Shown in pieces: positions 1 through 9,574 of a DNA stretch of 29,632 nucleotides. Both the position numbers and the translations under genes were made by a program. The first letter of the stretch is position 1; each line of letters begins with the position of its first letter. The stretch comes from Gonium pectorale (taxonomy: Eukaryota; Chlorophyta; Chlorophyceae; Chlamydomonadales; Volvocaceae). The stretch lies in assembly GCA_001584585.1 (NCBI GenBank), contig LSYV01000080.1, positions 91,974 through 121,605 on the forward strand. The letters are read 5' to 3'. The notes beneath the pieces are model-generated. The model was not told the DNA's origin. It ran no database searches and was given only the letters and a program-made list of their open reading frames with translations.

Positions 1-1635
1 GACCTGTCGCCGGAAACCGACGTGGCGCTCTTCGGCCGCCTGGTGCGGTCCGTGAAGCGCCCGGGCGGCGGGGACGTGGCGGTGGTGTCGATCCACTGGG
101 GAGGCAACTGGGGCTTCGAGGTGCCGGCCAGGCAGCAGCGCTTCGCGCGGGCGCTGATCGACGAGGGTGAGCTGAGAGGGGGACAATTTCTTACGGCCAT
201 TTTTTTGCACGCCCGTACCCCTCTATCTTCCTCGTTGTATGCGTGCTCTCACGTAACCCAGGTACACTGGCAAGCCTCTACTAGCAAGGAAGTAACACGC
301 AGCTCGGTTGCTGCGTATTCGCTCACCTGCCGTAAATTAGGCTTCGCCGCACCCACCTCGTGGACCCCTCCCTCCCCGCTTGCAAGCTTGCCCACAAGCC
401 ACAACCAAACGTGCCCGCCCGCCTGCCTCTCTTCCCGTCCGCCTGTCTTCCGGCCTGTCTCCCCGCCTGCTCACTTGCCTGCCCGTCGCGGAAGCAGCGG
501 GTGTGGACTTGGTGCACGGCCACTCGAGCCACCACGCCAAGGGCTGCGAGCTGTATCGGGGCAAGCTCATCGTGTACGGGGCGGGGGACCTCATCTCCGA
601 CTACGAGGGGATCCACGTGAGTGCGGGGGTGGAACATCTTGCGACTGCATGATGCAGCCCTGTTGTTGTACGGTAGGTATTCAACATCTTGGCCATGAAA
701 GATATCGGCCAGAGGCAGGCGGACTGCAGCTCCGGCAGTGGGTGGGTGGAGGGGGGCCTCGGAATGCGTGGGGCGGGGGCAGTTGGCAGATGGATGCAGC
801 ACATGAGGGCCATGCCCGTGCGTGGCTGGGGCGTCTGTTACTGCACGCCTCATCCCTAGGAAACTAGGAAAGGGTTATCTCCTCCGCGCCGTTCCCTGGC
901 AGCGAGCCCCAATGCGCGCGTGCGCTCTTGCGTTGTGGCCTTGTGCATGCGCGGCGCCCCTTACTGCGGAGTGCGGACGCAGAACGCCTCGGTGGAGTCG
1001 GCCTTCCCGCGCGAGGCGTACCGGGACGACGTGGGACTGCTGTGGTACGCAGACGTCGGCGCCCGGGACGGCGCGCTGCGCCGGCTGGCCATGCGGCCGA
1101 CGCGGCTGAGGTGCGTCGCACGGCACACCGTATCGTACGACATCGCGCAGCGCACAACGCGCCTGGGCATCCCTTTGTCCCTTGTCGTCCCGCGCGTGCT
1201 TGCCTGCTTGTGGAGCGCCTGCACCGCAGCGCGTCCGACGCCGGGTCACGGGTTTGAGGAGGGGGGAGGCCCTTCCTACGATGTAGCACGTTGGGCAAAG
1301 GATACGCGTGGCCCGCCTTTATTTCCTTTCCTGTCGGCTGCCGCCCGCAGGCCATGACCCTTAAGCTTGGCTGCCACCACGTCGAGCGTCTGACACTGTA
1401 TAACTGGTGACTGGTGCGCCCTGCCCGCCGCCCGCCCGTATGTAGGCACCTGCGGCTGGAGGAGCCGGACCCCGCAGACTGGGAGTACATTGTCAAGACC
1501 ATGGACCGGGAGTGCCGCCGGCTCGGGGCCGCGGGCGGGGTGCGTGGCGTGCGGCGGGCCGCCGAGGGCGAGGGCCCCCTGCTGCTGCTGGACTTTGTCT
1601 CGGCCGAGGCACCGGCAGGGGCGGCCGGCGATTGA
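1..1635 (+). CDS. capA: CapA-family metallophosphoesterase-like protein (3' part of gene)
   Basis: Partial; the 5' end lies before the window. Exons by splice sites and phase: 1-166, 498-616, 983-1110, 1446-1635 (TGA 1633-1635). The first exon carries VVSIHWGGNWGFEVP and the second AGVDLVHGHSSHHAKG followed by KLIVYGAGDLISDYEGI. These are the His-Trp-Gly and His-Gly-His blocks of the bacterial PGA_cap/CapA fold, a calcineurin-like metallophosphoesterase relative. The third exon has YRDDVGLLWYADV and the fourth a C-terminal helix with DWEYIVKTMDREC. In bacteria CapA proteins act in poly-gamma-glutamate capsule synthesis; the algal substrate is unknown. Because the family is mainly bacterial, an old transfer followed by intron gain is plausible (inference). 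Intron 1 ends in a tandem AAGCAG acceptor. I chose the second AG because it gives the usual spacing into the HGHSSH block. Confidence 0.85.
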
Positions 1636-2703
1636 ATGCGTGGCCTAGGTGCTCCCCCGCCGGGCCTGGGTGCTCACCCAGCCGGAGCGTGCTCAGCTTG
1701 TGCTGGTGGGCCGCCCAGGGCGGCCGCTGACTACCACGCACAACCCGAGGACATCTTTACTGGATTGGGTGTGCCTAGGGCGGGGCACACCGCCATCGGG
1801 GCCCTCATGTGGTGTTGTTGCGGGGTGCGGCTCTCACCGGGCGCCTGGGGGGCACCCGATTGACAATTTGACATGGATGGTGGGACGTTGCTTGGGAGGC
1901 ATGCAGTTGCTGCAGTTGTGCCGAGATTGGACGTGAGCAGCCATCCGCATGTGCGCAATACCGCGACCCACTGGTCGGCCAGCTGCCTGCAAGGGGCCTT
2001 ACGCGATGAGGTTGGAAGGGGCAGGGGCGAGGAGAGCGCATCGCGATGTATGCTCGTTGCAAACAGTCGGCTTGGCAGTTGACCCCATAGCTGACCCCAC
2101 ATGACGGACGAGAACGACTGCAAAATAGGGAGAGGAGGTACAACTTTTATGCCAGGGGAGCTTCGACGCAAACTGCAGCCCACCAGTAATTGTAACCTCG
2201 GCACATCATACGGCGTACATTTGGTACCGTGCCTGGAAGATTTCGTCCATGGCCCCCCCCGGCTTTGACGGACGTGTTAACCTGTAACTTGTAGAAGACC
2301 ACACCTGAACACACACATGGCCAGCGTCGGCCCAGAGATGTAACCACAGAGACACACACACCATCCGCACACAGCTCGTCAGTATCACACCTCTCTTGAA
2401 TTGTTCTTCACGCTCATGGATGGTATGGCAATTCATTGTCCCAGAATCCAATTTTCAGGGCCGTCCACACCCGCAGCAATCAAAAAAGTATCGTCTCGTC
2501 ACGTGCCGTGCACTGCAACACTCTCTGTCACTTGACCCGGGCGCATTTAGTCCAACCACCACAAACCGCCCGCCATATCACCTTCCAACCCATTATTGCC
2601 GCCTTTGGCTTCTCCCGCTGGCTCGGGCAGCCCTTTCACCCCCCGCTAAATCACAAGAATCGTCCAAAAGGTCAATCGCTCACGAGGCCCATCCCCAATC
2701 GCC
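1636..2703. other. 3' UTR of the CapA-like gene and convergent intergenic region
   Basis: No coding segment is convincing here. TGTAA motifs on the plus strand at 2191-2195 and 2283-2287 are candidate polyadenylation signals, implying a 3' UTR of about 560-650 bases, normal for chlorophytes. The next gene ends at 2704 on the opposite strand, so the two genes converge. No plus-strand TTACA (the same signal for the minus-strand gene) was found between 2200 and 2704. Confidence 0.5.
2191..2195 (+). terminator. TGTAA polyadenylation signal candidate
   Basis: TGTAA is the canonical green-algal poly(A) signal. This copy lies 556 bases after the CapA-like stop codon; a second copy at 2283-2287 is an alternative. 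The assignment rests on motif and position only. Confidence 0.4.
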
Positions 2704-4928
2704 TTATTCGCTCTCCCAGGTCCACATGCCGCTGGACTCCAGCGAGTGGCTGTGCGCGGGCTGCGCGGGCTTGGGCGGCGCCAGCACCGCGCGCACCGCG
2801 TCCACCCGCACGGCGCCCACGGCGGCGCGGATGTCCAGCTCAGTGAAGGGGCTGCGCGCGGGAGGAGGGAGCCGGACAAGCAGTGCAGCTATTTAGTTCC
2901 GGCGTGTCCCAATGCAACCGGGTGAATGGCAGTACAGAGACAGCTCCACCATGGGTGTCGTTGTCTTGGCCCTCCGGGCTGGCTCGTCTCATTCAAATCA
3001 TCCTTTTGATGCCACTGACTGTGCCACCGTGCTACCCGCACCACAGCGAGATAGCCCACGTGGGTGACATCGCTCGGACTGGCTGGCTGCAGGCCGCTGG
3101 TGCCTTCCAGCTAGCAGCAACGCAGACACCCGGATGGTCAAGGCTCGCTTGCGGACATGCCGCGTCCTCAGCGCCAGACAACCCCCCCGCCCACAAGCAG
3201 GCCGTGCCGGCCCGGCCCGACTCACTTGCCGCTGCGGCCGCTCATCGCCGCCAGCGCTTTGCGGAGGGGCTGCACGGATGGATGAGAGCAAGGGAGAAGG
3301 AAGTGGGAGGAGGGGGGACGACCCGCCGTTGGGCGGCTACGGTGTGCCACCTCGAGGTGCAACTGCCGCTGCGTGTCCAACCACGTGCCATGTGGCGTGC
3401 GCAAGAGCCGCCAGGGTGCACATGCACTTTTACCTTGCGCCCAGAGCGCCGCAGCCCACCGTCCCGCGCACCCCCCACCTTGCAGAGCCCCGCCACTAGC
3501 TGCTTTCACCCAGCCGCACCCCTCCCCGCTGTCCTCGTACCTGGGCCCGCACCGCCTCGGCCACCGTGTCCCAGTGCACGAAGCGGCGGATGCGCAGGGC
3601 CTCCCGGTTCAGCAGCCGCTCGTCCAGCGGGTCCGACACGGGCACGTCCTGCGGCGGTGCAGGGCGGGGCGGGGCGGGAGGGGCGAGAGGAAGGCCGGTC
3701 GGGCATGACCGCGTTTGCCCGGTCGGCCCTGAACCTACGGCTCCGCGCGGAGCCTTCATGCCCAATCTCCCGCGTGACGCCGCCCCCCTCCCGGTATGGC
3801 ATGCAAGCTGCTGAAGAGCAGAGCTGGCGAGGAGCAGAGGCTGCCTTGAGGTGCCGCTGCCGTGCCGTCAGCCCACACCCCAATGAACCCTGCCCAAACC
3901 CACCACCACCCACGCTGTCACCCAGCCGTCCTCATGGCGGACCCCCAGGGCAACCTTCTCCCCAAAGCGCCCCATTGAAGCCGCCCATTCGCCGGTTTGC
4001 CCGCCCTTTTACACCACGCATCCAATGCACAATGAAACTGACACTGTATCGCCCGCCCGCCCGCCCGCCCGCCCACCTGCAGCGCGTTGGCCAGCTTGTG
4101 CACATCCACAACGTCGCGCAGCTTCCAGCTCGCCACGCCGTCCAGGGCCGCGTCCAGCTGCCGGTGCGCCGCTGCCGAGGAGGGGGAGGAGACCACCGCC
4201 ACTGCCGCCTCGCCGGCCTCGCCCGCCGCCGCCCCGGTGGAGGAGGCCGGGTGCATGGCCACCTTGAGCTGCTCCACGTCAACGAGCTGTGGGGAGGGGG
4301 CCGGAAGCAAAGCAGTAGCACAGCACGGTTGCAACGATGCCAGTTTGTGGCCCACAGCCCACAGCCCACAGTCCCTTGCATGGAAAGGCAGGGGCAGGAC
4401 ACACCCTTGAACAGGGACAGGGGTTGACCGGGAGGATTCTCGGGTAGCATGGCACACCGATTGGGTGCCCCGTGCGTCCCTGACTAGCTGTGTGGCGTCG
4501 CTGCCTTCCCCGCGCACCTGATTGAGGGGGACGTTCTCCAGCCGCTCCAGAGCATGTGTCACCTGGAACCAGTGAGCAGGGGCACACACACGAAGTATGT
4601 CAGCGCAATGTGCAAGAGCGTAAGCGTAGACTGTGCCGAGTGGGAATCCCATGACGAGAAGCAGGTGCCGTGCCCGTCAGGCGACCCATACCCCCCGCCC
4701 AACCCGCCCCACACGCGCCTGCAAATGGTGAACAGTGGTCTCCATGGCCTCAACGCTGTGCTGGAAGAAGTTGAACACCTCAACGGCCAGCTCTTCAGCC
4801 TCCTCCACAACGCCAGCGACGGTCACTGCCCCCGATGCCGCACCTGCCGCGACTGCCGCGGTGGACGCCAGCGGAGGCGGCGCAGCCAAAAGGTGCGCGA
4901 GGCGACCGGCCATGGTGTTGGCGCTCAT
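2704..4928 (-). CDS. Unrecognised 254-residue protein, six exons
   Basis: Exons (high to low): 4928-4719, 4562-4518, 4286-4077, 3648-3541, 3269-3226, 2851-2704. Phases close perfectly and give 254 residues plus TAA (2704-2706). The ATG at 4926-4928 is the first in frame; a second Met at codon 6 is an alternative. Residues 1-40 are Ala-rich and could be a targeting sequence. About 41-85 is a predicted helix (EEAEELAVEVFNFFQHSVEA). A low-complexity Ala/Ser/Gly stretch follows, then a charged part with DPLDERLLNREALRIRRFVH and HWDTVAEAVRA, then FTELDIRAAVGAVRVDAV, ending in SGMWTWESE. I recognise no domain; a mostly helical, perhaps complex-forming protein is inference. The first intron appears to use a GC donor (CAG then GCGCGT). 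A weaker GTTCAC donor inside exon 1 would shorten the protein slightly. The gene converges on the CapA-like gene. Confidence 0.7.
4051..4074. repeat. (GCCC)n microsatellite
   Basis: About six GCCC units sit directly at the donor end of exon 3 of the unrecognised minus-strand gene. The repeat forms the first bases of that intron, just after its GT. Confidence 0.8.
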
Positions 4929-5601
4929 TGATGCCTTAGGGCGGCTAGGTACCTGTTAGGGGCGGCCAGAGGTGGGAAGGTGATTGGCCGATGGTTGTGC
5001 CGGGGTTGAGAGGTGCGCCAGGCCGTCAGGCCGTATCGAGCCCCGGACCGTTTTGGTACATGCTTACACCGCTGTCCTGCGATGCAGCCCCGCCCACCCA
5101 AATGATGCGTGCACACAGGGGCCATTTGCCAAAACCCTGACCTGTTCGGGACTTGCCGCAATCGCTTGCATTGCCGGCGAACCCAAAAGGAGTCCTGTGC
5201 CCATACGACGAGTTGATTAAGGTCGCTGTTAGCGGTGTCGAAGCGTGCATCGGCCGTCAAAACGTTGACCCGGCGCCTGCAAGCGGAAGGCCCACCTGCC
5301 GACAGCAGAGTGGGAGCAACAAGGCGCTGCGCAGAGGCCAGCAGGTCATGCTCCGCTGCGCGCTGCCTCGTCCCTGCAGGCCGAGCTGCGGCGCAGCGAA
5401 CGGTCCTGACCGCCATCCTGCCACTTGAGGACGCGACTGGCTCGATAACACTTGGGGGCATTGTACACTAATGCACGCGGGTGTCAACTTCGACAAACGA
5501 GTCGAATCGGCCCCGAAAGTAGGCCGCCAGGAATTGGGTATTATGTCCTTCAAGAGATGTGCAACGAATATGTCTTTTCGACAATGTCAGGAAGGAACCG
5601 T

Positions 5602-5762
5602 GCTATCGCCCTACCAGTCACGCAGTACCTCCTGTACCTCGTGCCGGATCCGGGTATGGGTCTCTCCCCACGCCAGGATTCGGTCGCCCCCGCGTGCCAC
5701 CATGCATTCTGTGCATATTAATGTCACACTCCCTCTTGGAGGATATTGCATCTCCGAGCCGA
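5602..5762 (+). repeat. Dispersed repeat, copy A
   Basis: This segment resembles 8713-8866 in the same orientation. Both contain the identical 18-base word CCGGATCCGGGTATGGGT (5644 and 8754). It is preceded by a related GCTA-ATCGCCCT-CAGTC block and followed by GATTCGG-CGCCCC. Similarity fades after about 160 bases. It is probably a fragment of an old mobile element; no ends or target-site duplications could be set. Confidence 0.6.
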
Positions 5763-6168
5763 GCGCCGAGCCATTGTACTCGCGTCGGGCAAGGTGTTGG
5801 CACCCTGGCGTCAGTCGGCACCCACCCACTGCATACAACCACGTGGCCATATTGCAGTCTGAAACCCGCTCCCGGACCCTGCCCAGACCAACAAAAGTTT
5901 CGGGCCAAGTGCTCCCCCCATGGATGCGCCGCTGGAGCTGTCCGGGGCGGCCAATCCACCGCCTGGCAAAGAATGTGCCCTGGGTGCAGTGCACACCCAG
6001 TTATCGTGGGCTGCACTTTGCGATAACGTGGGCCCTTAACATGCCGCACCGACGAACCCTTCGTCTCTGGGCGCCCCGCAGATTTTGTTTTGCTAGAAAA
6101 GACTAATGCGCCAGGGTCTCATGGTGCCGGGAACTGCAGTCGAGTGACCACACTCTCATGTGTGGGGT

Positions 6169-6801
6169 CCAGATGCGGTGTTGAAGCTGCTGATGGATGG
6201 CGCAGCGACGGCGAGGTACCTCGACCAGGCCCAGAGCGCCAGAGGGATCACATGGGTATTGTATGGTGGTCGGAGTACAATGTGCATGTTTCCGTGATGT
6301 GGCTAACTTCCTAAAAAAAGAGAACCAGAAACTCACCGGCCGGCAAGCTGCTTTTCAGGGAGTTGGTGCACCACCCACTGCCCGCGTAGCGCGTACACTA
6401 CTCATCTGGTCCTGCGCTTTTGAAAGGATTGGGTCAGAGCCAAAGACACGATGCATGACAGCGCCCAGCACGGGGAGATGCGTCTCGCCTAGAGCGCGGA
6501 TCCTGATTATGACGGGTGGGGAGCCAAGGTGCTCAAGGTAGTGCGGCTGCTAGGGAAGGACCAAGTTTCGGTCAATGAGGGGCTTGCGTTGGCTGCACGC
6601 GTGGGGTTGATAGCAGGGTCCGAAGGAATGGTCTGCCTTACTGAAGCGGAATGGTGCGTCGGACCATGTCGTTCCGGGCGACGGATCAAGATGTGCACGG
6701 ACGTGCCGGTACAGACAGTAGATGGGCAACCCCAAGCGAGCTGGTGGGCACATGGTACTGCAGCAACACACGGTTTTGAAGCGCTTGTGTGCGTGTAAGT
6801 A
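6169..6801 (+). pseudogene. Two open segments in one frame, possible degraded gene
   Basis: From 6169 the frame reads PDAVLKLLMDGAATARYLDQ and stays open to a stop near 6297. In the same frame an open segment begins near 6497, reads DYDGWGAKVLKVVRLLGKDQ, continues through an ARVGLIAG stretch, and stops at about 6799. The residue mix looks coding-like, but stops lie between and before the segments and I recognise no family. It could be a degraded element ORF, two exons of an undetected gene, or chance. Confidence 0.25.
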
Positions 6802-7380
6802 AGCAAGTCACCCGTGATGACGGGGTTGGGCATGCCCAAACCTAATTCCCGTGTTAACGGTGATGGGCATGCCTAACGGGAAACGGGTACATGTAACGCT
6901 TGCCTACCCAAGAGCAAAGAGGATGGCCCCGCCTGCCGGCCGATATTCGGCGTTATCAGCACGTTCTCCCGCACCGAGACCAACCGTTGCTGTCCCTTCA
7001 GCGTTGCGTTTGCGTCCTCAATCAGCAATTCAACGTGAGCTAGTATGCGAAATTTGCACCAGTAGGCTCAGTCCACTTGCATGGTTGCAACTTTGCTACC
7101 GCTGTGCATTGTCGTAGGCTGCTGTAGGGTGGTCGCCTGCAGCGGCTGCTGCTTGGCTGCATGCTGTTTGGTCCTGACGTACAGGAACCGGTCTGAATCG
7201 GTCATAGGGGAAGCATCCAGCAAGATAAGGTCACCCTGCCAGGATCATCACTAATTGGCAAGTCTAGGCCCAATCACGGGCCCAATGACGGTTAAATGTC
7301 AGTTTCTCGTTGCAGGTTGCGGGTTTGCGGTTTCTTGGTTGCAGGTTTGGGGTTGCTTGTTTTGAAGAGGCACTACCGCT

Positions 7381-7632
7381 GGCGCCGTTCCCGCCTCCGG
7401 CGCTGCGGCCGCCCCCGCCGCGGGCCCTGCCCTGGCCAGGGACTTCCCCGCGCCCATCTTGTGCGGCCGCAGGCAGGTAGTCCCCAGCTCGCGCGCCAGG
7501 GACACCACCGCCACTTTGGCTTGCGTGCGGTCCCACGCAACCATCTGCAGAGGACGGCGGGGCGAGGGTTTGGGGACACAGGTTTGATGGGCACAGGGCT
7601 CGTCTCCGGCGCCGCTCTCTCGTCCGGCGGCC
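7381..7632 (-). pseudogene. Duplicated fragment of NSUN6 exon 9 and intron 8
   Basis: This segment copies 11104-11372 in the same orientation with many substitutions and small indels. The exon part (7381-7544) still reads VAWDRTQAKVAVVSLAREL and TCLRPHKMGAGKSLARAG, matching NSUN6, and keeps the CAG acceptor at its 5' end. The intron part keeps the word GGGCTCGTCTCCGGCGCCGC. A 3-base deletion leaves the frame open. No neighbouring NSUN6 exons (for example the DAPCS exon) are present, so this is a partial, presumably non-functional copy. The reading frame past the copied end runs into unrelated sequence. Confidence 0.8.
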
Positions 7633-8098
7633 CAGCCGAGCGGGCAGGGGACGCGGCGCAGCGGCCCCAGAGCCCCATGGTGCAGGGCGACGGCCGCGGC
7701 CCCATGGTACGCGGCTTGGTGAATAGAATTTCTGGCATGCCAGAGAAGGGAGGCGCCCGTCCCATTTGGCAAGGAAAGCTTCCTATGTATGTGACCCTGC
7801 AGTGTATCAGTACGTATCGCGGCGGGAGCCAGACGCATCCTTCGAATACCCGCGTGAGTGAGGCTGCTGGCCAGGGTAGCGGCACGGGGTTGCGGTGCAC
7901 AGTCGCTTGGCACCGCAGTTGCGACGCCTGTATGCAGCTGTGCGGCAAAGCCCCTTAGCACCGTCCCTTGACACCGCACAGATCGGCACTACGCCTGCAT
8001 GCGCGCTACCTGAAGGGCTGCCTCGAACGTGCTCCCTGATAAGGTCCGGACCGCCCCACGACCGGCCCTGACCCGCCTTGTCCCTTCCCTACCCACAG
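7633..8098. other. Sequence between the NSUN6 fragment and the Uma2-like exon
   Basis: No recognisable coding segment. The 3' end (about 8060-8098) is pyrimidine-rich and ends in CCCTACCCACAG, a good splice acceptor for the exon that follows, so at least this end is probably intron. Confidence 0.4.
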
Positions 8099-8592
8099 GC
8101 GGCAATCCATTTGGCCCTCCCGGCCCGCCGACCGTCGTCCTCGAGGTCGCCTATTCGGAGCCCCGCGAGGAGTTGCTGAAGCAGCTGCGCCGCTGGGTGG
8201 GCCCAGCGGGCGGCGGCGCCAAACTGGCGATTGGCATCGTTGTGCCACAAGAGCGCAGGGCCAACCCCTTCCTCGAGGTGCACATGTACGGCGAGCACCC
8301 TGCCGGCGGCGGGGCGCCCACGGCCCTCGGCCCCGCCATCACCTTGACCCGCCACAGCCAGCCCGCGCTGCTGTGGCTGCCACTGACGCTGCTGATGCCG
8401 GGCAGCAGCCGGGCCGAGCGGGCGGTGCTGTCGGCGCGGATCGCCGCTGCGGGGCTGCTTGGCGGGCTGGGGCGGTGCCTGATGCAGCCGCTGCGCCCGG
8501 TGGAGTCTGTACGGTGGATGATGGCGAGGCGGCGCGGCCCCTGGGGCGCCCTGCCGGTTGACCTCAGCGAGCTCGTTGACAGGCTGTGTTGA
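8099..8592 (+). CDS. Terminal exon of a PD-(D/E)XK/Uma2-like protein
   Basis: A single open segment runs from the CCCACAG acceptor to TGA (8590-8592), about 164 residues. It starts GGNPFGPPGPPTVVLEVAYS and continues SEPREELLKQLRRWVG and AKLAIGIVVP. The GNPF-P-VV-EV-S pattern, then a helix, then a hydrophobic beta strand, resembles the core of Uma2/DUF820-type restriction-endonuclease-fold proteins found in bacteria, fungi and some algae. The Glu of LEVAYS would be an active-site acidic residue. The second half (RAERAVLSARIAAAGLL to VDLSELVDRLC) is not recognised. Earlier exons were not found between 5000 and 8098, so the gene may be broken or its 5' exons unrecognisable to me. Family assignment is by pattern only. 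Confidence 0.5.
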
Positions 8593-9574
8593 TGAACACG
8601 TCTGCAATCTGCATCGTTTTGACCAACATGAGGTCGGGGCTCTGTGACACTTTGACGGGATATGGCTTAAGTATCTACAATCATGTGGAATTTGTTGATC
8701 CATGCCAGGAGTGCTACATCGCCCTCCAGTCCCGCCGTACATAGCCGTACGTACCGGATCCGGGTATGGGTACGACACAGCGAAGATTCGGCCGCCCCTG
8801 GTGCCGTCCGTGCAACCCATGTATTGAAGACATACTACCTCTGGGAGAGGTCTCGCATCTGCGTGCCTGGGCCCACACCACACCACACCACCTCCGTGCA
8901 TCCACGTCGGGATTACGGGGCAGTCCAGGTGGCCCACGGGATGCCGGCACTCGCCCCACGACAGCCAAAACTGAGGGAGCCCTTACGGACATTCGTGAGA
9001 CACGAGAAGGAAGTCCCACGCAGCAGGTACGCGAACATTAGACGTACGGTAAAATAAAGCGCCGTGCAGGCTAATAATAGTCAGATCCGTGGTATCACGA
9101 GACCCCGCAGTACGTATCCAGGCGGAAGAGGCGTCACCGGCCAGCCCCGCAGCATGCCATACAACAACCCCCGTGCTGTGGGACCTTCCCGCTGCCCCCC
9201 GCCGCGCGTGCGCAATGCTCCCCGTCCGCCAAGCCCCCCCTGCTCTAAGCTCTAGCAGGCGGACGTTGCTGATCCGTCGCGGCCACGCTGCAAAGTCGTT
9301 CCCTGTCGTTCAGCGCCGGTTCTGGTCCAATCACTAAACACCAGGTCTCTGATCACTCTCCCCATTCCGCCGGACCCAGTAGCGTCTATGGCTCAGTTGG
9401 CCACGTCCAGGGGTGCGGCCCACAGGGGGGTCGTGCGCTGCCGTCGCTCAGCTGGGTCGCTAGCCACCAAACACGCGCACTCCATACGCCAAGAAGCCGG
9501 CCGCCCACGGGCCGCCCACTTCCTTTCCCTTGCCTGCATTCCATACCCGGCATGCCCCTCCCACAGTCGGGCTC
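8593..9574. other. Intergenic region with repeat; downstream of NSUN6
   Basis: Contains copy B of the dispersed repeat and the presumed 3' UTR of NSUN6 (minus strand). I found no plus-strand TTACA that would mark a minus-strand TGTAA poly(A) signal. No coding segment is supported. Confidence 0.4.
8713..8866 (+). repeat. Dispersed repeat, copy B
   Basis: The partner of 5602-5762 in direct orientation, sharing CCGGATCCGGGTATGGGT at 8754-8771 and flanking blocks at lower identity. It lies immediately downstream of the Uma2-like exon. Confidence 0.6.

Larger units (their letters stand above)
4929..7380. other. Gene-poor region upstream of the unrecognised gene
   Basis: Presumed promoter/5' region of the minus-strand gene, then repeat-derived sequence. 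It contains one copy of a dispersed repeat (5602-5762) and two open segments in one reading frame near 6169-6297 and 6497-6801, described separately. Base composition is less GC-rich than the genes. A short stretch at 7305-7355 repeats GTTGCAGGTT-like words. No complete gene is supported. Confidence 0.5.

Noticed and set aside
2883..4427. 514-codon plus-strand open frame
   Set aside because: It lies opposite the six-exon minus-strand gene, crosses its exons and introns alike, and is Pro/Ala/Arg-rich low complexity. It is a GC-rich shadow frame.
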